Assembly: GCA_038900335.1 (NCBI GenBank)
Contig: JBBMRB010000005.1
Coordinates: 62,001 to 126,000 of the forward strand
Reading direction: 5' to 3'
Length of the DNA stretch: 64,000 bases
Source of the DNA: Rs1 sp038900335
Lineage (GTDB): Bacteria; Pseudomonadota; Gammaproteobacteria; Pseudomonadales; Balneatricaceae
Each line of letters opens with the position of its first letter. Position 1 is the stretch's first letter. Of the stretch, positions 42,892 to 50,321 are shown piece by piece. A model generated the notes under the pieces. The model saw nothing but the letters and a program-made list of their open reading frames with translations. It searched no databases and was not told where the DNA came from. Both the position numbers and the translations under genes were made by a program.

Positions 42892-43530
42892 GTGCTAACA
42901 CCGTTACTTGAAATTAGTGAGTTATATTGTGAACGCGATGAGCGGGTTTTATTTGATAATCTCAGCTTTAAGGTACAACAAGGGGAAATCATACATTTAA
43001 AAGGCTGTAATGGCAGCGGTAAAACATCCTTACTCAGAATTGTGTGCGGTTTGTATCAAGGCTATGAAGGTGATGTGCTATACAAAGGGCAGCCCCTAGC
43101 TAGTGTAAGAGAGCAGTTTAATGGCTCTTTATTGTACTTAGGTCACAATGTTAGCGTTAAGCAAGGCTTAACACTAACGGAAAACTTACGATGGTACGCC
43201 AAAATTCAGCCGCAATTGGATGAGGCTCTTATTGATTTTGCCATAGAGCAGGTCGGTTTGAAAAACTATGCTGATGTCTACTGTCAAAATTTATCGGCAG
43301 GGCAAAAGCGTCGTGTCAATTTAGCACGGCTCTACATGCATAAAAATCAACAATATCAGCACTCAATATGGATATTGGATGAGCCCTTTACCGCGATTGA
43401 CGTTGATGGGGTCGCGAGTTTAGAAAGCAAAATATTAGAATATGTTAAAGGTGGTGGCACTGTTATTTTAACCACCCACCAATTACTAGAAATTAAAGAA
43501 GGTGTTAGGTGCATTAATCTTGATGATTAG
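42892..43530 (+). CDS. ccmA: Heme exporter ATP-binding protein CcmA
   Basis: This 212-residue ABC ATPase has a Walker A motif (CNGSGKTSL), a signature (NLSAGQKRR) and a Walker B motif (WILDEPFTAID). With CcmB it powers release of heme-loaded CcmE from CcmC during System I cytochrome c maturation. It starts at GTG 42892 after AGGGAAG. It is the first of nine ccm genes, all on the plus strand. Confidence 0.95.
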   Translation: MLTPLLEISELYCERDERVLFDNLSFKVQQGEIIHLKGCNGSGKTSLLRIVCGLYQGYEGDVLYKGQPLASVREQFNGSLLYLGHNVSVKQGLTLTENLRWYAKIQPQLDEALIDFAIEQVGLKNYADVYCQNLSAGQKRRVNLARLYMHKNQQYQHSIWILDEPFTAIDVDGVASLESKILEYVKGGGTVILTTHQLLEIKEGVRCINLDD

Positions 43531-43614
43531 GGAACCTAACAGCATTTTGTTTGGCTAAGTAAGCTAGGTTAGCAAAAGATTGGGAAATTTAAGTAAATAA
43601 GTGATGTTAAATAG

Positions 43615-44286
43615 ATGTTGAGAATTTTTTGGGCGGAGTTAGCGAAAGACTTGTTACTAGCTTTTCGCCGTAGAGGAGATTTGCTTAATCCGCTATTGTT
43701 TTTTGCAATGGTTATTGCGCTATTTCCACTAGGTGTGAGCCCTGCTGCCGATTTTTTAACGCAACTAGCGCCAGGTGTACTATGGGTATGTGCACTGTTA
43801 GCGGCATTGTTATCGTTAGACAACCTATTTAAATCAGATTATGAAGATGGCACATTAGAGCAGTTGTTATTGAGTTCTGAATCAACCTATATGGTGGCAA
43901 TAGCTAAGTCTTTAGCGCATTGGTTAACCACCGGTTTACCATTAACACTGTTGGCGCCTCTTTTTGCAATGATGTTATTTTTGCCGACAGATGCCATCCC
44001 TGTATTGGTGATCTCTTTACTATTAGGTACTCCTACATTAAGCATGATAGGAGCAATAGCAGCAGCATTAACAGTGGGGTTGAAAAAAGGCGGTATGCTT
44101 ATCTCACTACTCGTGTTGCCTCTTTATATCCCCGTACTTATTTTTGGTGCCAGCGCCGTACAAGCCTCTGTACAGCAGTTACCGGTCAATGCTTATTTCG
44201 CTATATTAGGAGCGATGCTGGCTTTGAGTATCGTATTGGCACCTTTTGCAATCTCAGCGTCTTTAAGAATATCCGTGAGTAATTAA
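43615..44286 (+). CDS. ccmB: Heme exporter membrane protein CcmB
   Basis: This 223-residue protein has six hydrophobic helices and is the permease partner of CcmA. The family start (FWAELAKDLLLAFRR, then NPLLFFAMV) is easily recognised. It is separated from ccmA by 84 bases and joined to ccmC by a one-base TAATG overlap. At 223 residues it has the usual length. Confidence 0.93.
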   Translation: MLRIFWAELAKDLLLAFRRRGDLLNPLLFFAMVIALFPLGVSPAADFLTQLAPGVLWVCALLAALLSLDNLFKSDYEDGTLEQLLLSSESTYMVAIAKSLAHWLTTGLPLTLLAPLFAMMLFLPTDAIPVLVISLLLGTPTLSMIGAIAAALTVGLKKGGMLISLLVLPLYIPVLIFGASAVQASVQQLPVNAYFAILGAMLALSIVLAPFAISASLRISVSN

Positions 44287-45041
44287 TGGCTACGACTAAA
44301 AAACAAATCATGCCTAAATGGTTTTACCTAATGGCATCACCAAAAGGGTGTTATCAAATAACAGGTAAACTGTTACCTACATTTAGTGTGCTAAGCATAT
44401 TGCTGCTAGCTATTGGGCTGGTATGGGCGCTGTTATTTGCCCCGCAAGATTACCAGCAAGGCAATAGCTTTCGTATTATTTATATTCATGTGCCGGCAGC
44501 GATCTTAGCGCAATCAATTTATTTTACGATGGCCATCGCGGGTGCAATCGCCATTGTATGGAACATGAAAGTTGCTGATATGGTGGCCTACTCTTGTGCA
44601 CCTATTGGTGCGTCGATGGCATTAATTGCTTTGTTCACTGGTGCTATTTGGGGCAAGCCAACATGGGGTACCTGGTGGGAATGGGATGCACGCTTAACCT
44701 CTATGCTCATTTTATTGTTTTTATATTTTGGCGTAATGGCACTGTATTCAGCAATGGATAAGCCTGAAACAGCAGGTAAAGCTGCCGCGATTTTATCGAT
44801 CGTTGGTTTAGTTAACATCCCCATTATTAAATACTCTGTTGATTGGTGGAATACTTTACATCAAAGCGCAACGTTTAAATTAACAGAAAAGCCGGCGATG
44901 CCAGCGGAAATGTGGTTGCCATTACTGATTATGGTGCTTGGTTTCTACTGTTTCTTCGCGGTAAATTTGATGATGAGATTACGCAATGAAATTTTAAGAC
45001 GAGAGAAGAGAGCGTCTTGGATTAAAGATGTCATTAATTAG
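44286..45041 (+). CDS. ccmC: Heme-handling protein CcmC
   Basis: This 251-residue membrane protein with six helices has the tryptophan-rich WWD motif facing the periplasm (TWGTWWEWDARLTS), which binds heme and hands it to CcmE. Two histidines (in YIHVP and TLHQS) are the expected axial ligands. It overlaps ccmB by one base. At 251 residues it is close to the usual CcmC length. Confidence 0.95.
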   Translation: MATTKKQIMPKWFYLMASPKGCYQITGKLLPTFSVLSILLLAIGLVWALLFAPQDYQQGNSFRIIYIHVPAAILAQSIYFTMAIAGAIAIVWNMKVADMVAYSCAPIGASMALIALFTGAIWGKPTWGTWWEWDARLTSMLILLFLYFGVMALYSAMDKPETAGKAAAILSIVGLVNIPIIKYSVDWWNTLHQSATFKLTEKPAMPAEMWLPLLIMVLGFYCFFAVNLMMRLRNEILRREKRASWIKDVIN

Positions 45042-45122
45042 ACATTATTTGTAATAGTATTTAAAGCTGTTGATAAATCAATAGCGCAAAATAATGTAGA
45101 CAAAGGATAAAGGGCTAGTGGT

Positions 45123-45302
45123 ATGCAGTTTGAATCATTAACGCAATTTTTTTATATGGGAGGCCACGGCTTGTATGTTTGGTTAAGCTTTGCGCTTACC
45201 TTCATCGTTTTAGCATTGAATGTGCTACAGCCATGGCTAGATAAAAAAAGCATCTTAGTAACACATCGTAAGAGAATGCAGCGTGAGAGTATTAAAAAAT
45301 GA
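45123..45302 (+). CDS. ccmD: Small heme-maturation membrane protein CcmD
   Basis: This 59-residue protein is easily missed because of its size. It has the CcmD pattern: FYMGGHGLYVWLSFAL at the N-terminus, a single helix to about residue 36, and a basic tail (THRKRMQRESIKK). CcmD stabilises the CcmC-CcmE complex and helps release of holo-CcmE. Its stop overlaps the ccmE start as ATGA. Position between ccmC and ccmE confirms the call. Confidence 0.93.
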   Translation: MQFESLTQFFYMGGHGLYVWLSFALTFIVLALNVLQPWLDKKSILVTHRKRMQRESIKK

Positions 45303-45736
45303 ATGCTAAAAGAAAGAAAAGATTAGCCTTGGTACTGTTCGTACTAGTTGGAGCATCTGCAGCCATAGGTTTAACGTTATATGCGTTAAATCAAAATATT
45401 AATTTGTTTTTCTCGCCATCGCAAATAGTCAATGGTGAGGCACCTATCAATACCCGTATTCGCGCCGGCGGAATGGTTGTCGATGGCAGTGTTAAAAGAG
45501 ATGCTAGCAGTTTAAAGGTAGAGTTTGCTATTACTGATTTTGCGCAGACAACGCTAGTAAATTATGAAGGAATATTGCCTGATTTGTTTCGTGAAGGCCA
45601 AGGGATTGTGGCTCAGGGCACTATGGATAGTAACGGTGTCTTCCAGGCGGTTGAAGTGTTGGCGAAGCACGATGAAAAATATATGCCACCAGAGGTGCAA
45701 GATGCTCTGGATAAAGCAAATGTTAATAAATACTAA
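45299..45736 (+). CDS. ccmE: Periplasmic heme chaperone CcmE
   Basis: This 145-residue protein has one N-terminal membrane anchor (about 9-29) and a beta-barrel periplasmic domain. H124 in VLAKHDEKYMPPEV is the histidine that binds heme covalently. It is coupled to ccmD by a four-base overlap. The protein takes heme from CcmC and gives it to the ligase CcmF/H. Confidence 0.95.
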   Translation: MNAKRKKRLALVLFVLVGASAAIGLTLYALNQNINLFFSPSQIVNGEAPINTRIRAGGMVVDGSVKRDASSLKVEFAITDFAQTTLVNYEGILPDLFREGQGIVAQGTMDSNGVFQAVEVLAKHDEKYMPPEVQDALDKANVNKY

Positions 45737-45745
45737 GGACAAAAA

Positions 45746-47734
45746 ATGATTCCCGAACTCGGTCAGTATTCATTAATTCTAGCTCTAGTTATGTCTGTCT
45801 TTTTGGCGATATTACCAATGGTTGGTGCAACGCGCGGTAGTGTGTTTTTAATGAGCTTTGCTAAACCCTTAGCTAAGTCACTATTTTTGTTTTTACTCAT
45901 CAGCATGATCTGTTTAGGTTATGCGTTCGCTACAGATGATTTTAGCGTGGTCTATGTCGCTGAAAACTCCAACAGCGCCTTGCCTATTTATTACAAGTTA
46001 AGTGCTATTTGGGGAGGCCATGAAGGCTCCTTATTACTTTGGGTATTTATTTTAAGTGGCTGGATTTTTGCAGTCGCCTTAAAATCTGATGCACTGCCGA
46101 TGGATATTATGGCCAGAGTGTTGTCGGTGTTGGGTATTATTGCTATTGGTTTTATTTCGTTCACGCTGATTACATCGAGCCCTTTTGAGCGCTTATTAAT
46201 CAATACACCGCTAGAGGGCGGCGATTTAAATCCATTATTACAAGATATTGGTTTGATCATTCACCCGCCATTACTGTACATGGGTTATGTTGGTTTTTCT
46301 GTTGCCTTTGCTTTCGCGATTGCCGCGTTATTAACCGGCCAATTAGATGTGGCTTGGTCGCGCTGGACGAGACCTTGGACCAACACCGCTTGGGCTTTTT
46401 TAACGATAGGTATTACTCTGGGTAGCTGGTGGGCTTATTATGAATTAGGCTGGGGCGGCTGGTGGTTCTGGGACCCTGTTGAAAATGCATCGTTTATGCC
46501 TTGGCTAGTCGGTACTGCCCTCGTTCACTCACTAGCGGTCACTGAAAAACGAGGACTATTTAAAAGCTGGACCTTGTTGTTAGCTATCTTTACTTTCTCG
46601 TTGAGCTTATTAGGTACATTCTTAGTTCGCTCTGGCGTATTAACATCAGTTCACTCTTTTGCAGCAGACCCTGATCGCGGTTTGTTTATCCTTGTGTTAT
46701 TGGCAATTACAGTGGGAGGCTCTTTATTTTTATATGCGCTGCGAGCATATGATGTAAAAAGTGAGTCTGATTTTGAGCTGTGTTCAAGAGAAACCTTGTT
46801 ATTAATCAATAACGTTATTTTAGTGATTATGTGTGCCATGGTATTGATAGGGACATTATACCCATTAGTGATTGATGCCATTGGCGGCGGTAAAATGTCA
46901 GTAGGGCCTCCTTATTTTAACCTGCTATTTGTGCCCTTTAGTTTACTGTTAGTATTCTTTATGGGGGTAGGGATCTTGTTGCGTTGGAAAAAAAGCAACG
47001 TACAAAAGTTAACTAAGCAGCTATTGCCACCTTTGATTATCTCTATTGTATTAGGGCTAAGTGCTTCTTATCTGTTCAATGAAGCAATGGCTCTAAAAGT
47101 AACTATCGCTTTAGTACTATCGTTCTGGGTATTGAGTAGCTTGATCGTCGATGGCGCATCGAAAGTTAAAAATAAAGGCGCGGGTAAAAGTAAAGGACCG
47201 TCACTATTAATTAAAATTAAAGCCTTAGCTGAGCTGCCTAAAAGTTACTGGGCAATGCAAATAGCGCATTTAGGTGTGGTGATCTCGGTGATAGGTGTAG
47301 GTTTAGTGGCTACCTATAGCGAAGAGCGTGATATACGTATGGTGCCTGGTGATGTCGTTGAATTAGCTGGCTACAGCTTTGAGTTTAACGGGGTGAGTAA
47401 ACAGCAAGGGCCTAATTATGTTGCAGAAGTGGGCGTTTTAAAAGTGCTTAAAGATGGCGAGTTTTTTGCGCTAATGCATCCTGAGAAACGCTTTTACCCC
47501 GCGCGCTCTAGTGTGATGACAGAGGCTGATATTAACGCAGGTGTTTTTGCTGATGTCTTCGTGGCTTTAGGTGAATCATTAGGTGATGGTGCCTGGGCTG
47601 TCAGATTACAGTATAAACCGTTTATGCGCTGGGTTTGGTTTGGTGGTGTATTGATGATGTTCGCAGGTTTGTTGACGGTGTTTGATCGTCGCTATCGTAT
47701 GAAAAAGAATGTTGTTAACCTGCAAACAGCTTGA
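45746..47734 (+). CDS. ccmF: Cytochrome c heme lyase subunit CcmF
   Basis: This 662-residue membrane protein with about 14-15 helices is the core of the heme ligase that joins heme to apocytochrome c. Its WWD domain is visible in WGGWWFWDPVENASFMPW. The long periplasmic C-terminal loop and last helix are in place (FMRWVWFGGVLMMFAG). It follows ccmE after nine bases. Confidence 0.95.
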   Translation: MIPELGQYSLILALVMSVFLAILPMVGATRGSVFLMSFAKPLAKSLFLFLLISMICLGYAFATDDFSVVYVAENSNSALPIYYKLSAIWGGHEGSLLLWVFILSGWIFAVALKSDALPMDIMARVLSVLGIIAIGFISFTLITSSPFERLLINTPLEGGDLNPLLQDIGLIIHPPLLYMGYVGFSVAFAFAIAALLTGQLDVAWSRWTRPWTNTAWAFLTIGITLGSWWAYYELGWGGWWFWDPVENASFMPWLVGTALVHSLAVTEKRGLFKSWTLLLAIFTFSLSLLGTFLVRSGVLTSVHSFAADPDRGLFILVLLAITVGGSLFLYALRAYDVKSESDFELCSRETLLLINNVILVIMCAMVLIGTLYPLVIDAIGGGKMSVGPPYFNLLFVPFSLLLVFFMGVGILLRWKKSNVQKLTKQLLPPLIISIVLGLSASYLFNEAMALKVTIALVLSFWVLSSLIVDGASKVKNKGAGKSKGPSLLIKIKALAELPKSYWAMQIAHLGVVISVIGVGLVATYSEERDIRMVPGDVVELAGYSFEFNGVSKQQGPNYVAEVGVLKVLKDGEFFALMHPEKRFYPARSSVMTEADINAGVFADVFVALGESLGDGAWAVRLQYKPFMRWVWFGGVLMMFAGLLTVFDRRYRMKKNVVNLQTA

Positions 47735-47769
47735 ATTTTTAAATTGGTATCACATTAAGGTTGTATAAA

Positions 47770-48306
47770 ATGCGTCGAGTTTTATTATTTTTACCATTAG
47801 TAATTTGCCTAGTATTAGGGGCGTTATTTGTTAAAGGTTTGTCATTAGACCCGACGGAGTTGCCATCGGCAAAATTGGGTAAACCTTTCCCGTCTTTTTC
47901 GCTAGAGAGCTTGGAAGATGAGAGCAAACTGATTACAGAGCAAGATTTTAAAGGTAAAGTGCGGCTGGTGAATGTTTGGGCGACTTGGTGCCCAACGTGT
48001 AAAGTAGAGCATGGTTACTTAAATAAATTAGCAGCTGATGAAGGCGTTGAAATCATTGGTATTAACTATAAAGACGAGCGAGTAAAAGCAGTTCAGTGGC
48101 TCAAGCGATACCAAGACCCTTATGTGATTAATGTGTTTGATGGCCCAGGCAGCCTAGGGCTTGATCTAGGCGTCTATGGAGCACCTGAAACGTACATCGT
48201 AGATAGTGAAGGTGTGATCCGTCATCGCCATGTTGGTGCAGTCGATGCCAATGTTTGGCTAGAGCTAAAGCCTATTATGCAATCGTTTGGCTGGGCTGGT
48301 CAGTGA
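47770..48306 (+). CDS. ccmG: Thiol:disulfide oxidoreductase CcmG/DsbE
   Basis: This 178-residue membrane-anchored thioredoxin-fold protein has an N-terminal helix (about 2-22) and the active site WCPTC in VNVWATWCPTCKVEHG. It keeps the heme-binding cysteines of apocytochrome c reduced. An in-frame TTG at 47761 exists, but ATG 47770 has AAGG nine bases upstream and the proper membrane-anchor start. Confidence 0.93.
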   Translation: MRRVLLFLPLVICLVLGALFVKGLSLDPTELPSAKLGKPFPSFSLESLEDESKLITEQDFKGKVRLVNVWATWCPTCKVEHGYLNKLAADEGVEIIGINYKDERVKAVQWLKRYQDPYVINVFDGPGSLGLDLGVYGAPETYIVDSEGVIRHRHVGAVDANVWLELKPIMQSFGWAGQ

Positions 48307-48340
48307 ATAAAACCACATTGACAGCAGTAGGAGATAAATA

Positions 48341-48847
48341 GTGTCTGTTTTAACGCGTTGTAAAATAATTGCAAGTTTGCTTTTGGCTTTAATTGTCCTC
48401 TCTTGTAGTGTCTTTGCAGCAATTGATACCTTTGAATTTAATACTGATGAACAGCGCCAGCGCTTTCGTGCGCTCAGTGAAGAGTTAAGGTGTCCTAAGT
48501 GCCAGAATCAAAACTTGGCAGGTTCCGATGCCGCTATCGCATTAGATTTGCGTACGCAATTACACAGTATGATTCTCTCAGGTAAAGACAATGAGCAAAT
48601 CAAAGACTATATGGTTGAGCGCTATGGTGAATTTGTACTTTATAAGCCAAGTGTTAGCCCAGCTACTTACGTGTTGTGGTATGGGCCATTTGGCTTGCTC
48701 TTTGTCGGTTTTGTCGCTGTGTATTTTATTAGTAGAAAGCGTAAAACTGTACAGCAAGATACAGAACAAAAACAGCAAAGTGCTAGTGATGCAACAGTAA
48801 AGCATCAACAACGATTACAGGATTTATTGGACAAAAACGATGATTGA
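48341..48847 (+). CDS. ccmH: Cytochrome c maturation protein CcmH
   Basis: This 168-residue protein has a signal or anchor segment, the periplasmic redox motif LRCPKCQNQNLAGS, and a C-terminal membrane helix (about 108-128, VLWYGPFGLLFVGFVAVYF). It reduces apocytochrome c and delivers it to CcmF. The start is GTG 48341 behind TAGGAG. It is the short form lacking the TPR domain, which is encoded by the next gene (8-base overlap). Confidence 0.94.
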   Translation: MSVLTRCKIIASLLLALIVLSCSVFAAIDTFEFNTDEQRQRFRALSEELRCPKCQNQNLAGSDAAIALDLRTQLHSMILSGKDNEQIKDYMVERYGEFVLYKPSVSPATYVLWYGPFGLLFVGFVAVYFISRKRKTVQQDTEQKQQSASDATVKHQQRLQDLLDKNDD

Positions 48848-50135
48848 GTTATGGCTAGGTATTATTTTATTAACATTATTGGCAATGTCGTTTTTGTGTT
48901 GGCCACTGTTTAAAAAAACAGAAGAATATGTGGATATTGATCGAAAAAAAGAAAATGTCAGTATTTTTCAGCATAGATTAGCAGAGTTACAGCTAGAAAA
49001 AGAGCAGTTGCTGTTAACGGATGAAAGCTTTGATGAATTGAAGTTAGAGCTGGAGAAAAATTTATTATCGGATGCCGCTGCAATAGCTAAACCAAATCAA
49101 CATCGCCAAAAAACTAAGCGCCGTCTATTGATTGTGATCGTCTCTTGTTTGCTGTTACCTATGATTTCCCTTGGTTTTTACTCTAAATATGGTCACTACG
49201 ATGATTTAGTTTGGTCAGCAAAAAATAAAGAACTTAATGCTCTAAAAGGTGATCAAAGGCCGACGCTAGAGCAGGCTATTGTGATGCTAGAGGCAGAGTT
49301 AGAGCGAGCTCCTGAAAATGCAGAAGGTTGGTACATGCTAGCCGGTAGTTATATGAGTGCTAGTGAATTTAATAAAGGTGCTCAAGCTTTTAATAATGTA
49401 TTAAAGTATTTGCCAGAGCAATCGCCGCAATACGCGAGTGTTATTGGCCAATATGCCCAGGCATTATTTTTTGTCGACAACAAAGTCTCAGCACAAGTTA
49501 AAGCGCAAATACAACGAGCATTAGCTATTGATAATAGTGAAGTGATCTCTCTAGGTTTATTGGGGATAGAAGCATTTGAGAGGGCGCAATATCAACAGGC
49601 CATTGGCTATTGGAAAAAAGCACTAGTTAATGCTCAGCCCAATGCAATTCAAGGTTTAGAGTCTGGTATTGCCAAAGCGCAACAAGAGCTGGCTAGGCTG
49701 GGCATCGCGCCATCTAAAGCAGAAAAAACACTAGCAACAGCAGCAGAGGTAAATGCGGAGTCAAATGCAGAAAGTGTTGAAAAAAGTAAACTAAAAGTGA
49801 TTGTTGATGTCGAGATTACAGAGCAATTAAAAAGTGAGCTTGATGAAAATACGACTATCTTTGTTTTCGCTAAACCGATTGCCGGTAGGATACCGCTAGC
49901 AGCGCTTAAACTGCGTGTCGCTGATTTACCTAAACGAGTGGTATTAGATGATAGCCTTGCTATGCTGGCAACAGCGAAAATATCAATGCAGCAAAAAGTA
50001 GAAGTTAGTGCTAGAATTTCATTATCAGGACAGCCACAACCACAAGCAGGTGACTATGAATCAAATGTTTTGATTTTAGATGTTTCAGAGGTTGACTCTG
50101 CTGCTAAATTGTTGATAAATAATCTAGTTAAATAA
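48840..50135 (+). CDS. ccmI: TPR protein CcmI
   Basis: This 431-residue protein has two membrane helices (about 3-22 and 98-118), a leucine-rich region between them, and then TPR repeats (AEGWYMLAGSYMSASEFNKG, then AQALFFVDN). It binds the C-terminus of apocytochrome c and brings it to the CcmF/H complex. The last 100 residues are a separate domain seen in fused CcmI proteins. It is the last gene of the complete ccm operon. Confidence 0.92.
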   Translation: MIELWLGIILLTLLAMSFLCWPLFKKTEEYVDIDRKKENVSIFQHRLAELQLEKEQLLLTDESFDELKLELEKNLLSDAAAIAKPNQHRQKTKRRLLIVIVSCLLLPMISLGFYSKYGHYDDLVWSAKNKELNALKGDQRPTLEQAIVMLEAELERAPENAEGWYMLAGSYMSASEFNKGAQAFNNVLKYLPEQSPQYASVIGQYAQALFFVDNKVSAQVKAQIQRALAIDNSEVISLGLLGIEAFERAQYQQAIGYWKKALVNAQPNAIQGLESGIAKAQQELARLGIAPSKAEKTLATAAEVNAESNAESVEKSKLKVIVDVEITEQLKSELDENTTIFVFAKPIAGRIPLAALKLRVADLPKRVVLDDSLAMLATAKISMQQKVEVSARISLSGQPQPQAGDYESNVLILDVSEVDSAAKLLINNLVK

Positions 50136-50321
50136 AAACAATAATAGATGAGCTCATTTTTAGGGGTGAGCTTAAATAAACATGGTAATAAAATGCTATG
50201 TTGTTAAATTAGTAGGCTTATTTACATTAGTTAGTGCATGTATTATGTAAAGAGTGATGGATAGTTATTATCGTATTTATGTTATTTATATTTATATCCA
50301 AAAAGTTGGTGATTTAAGTCT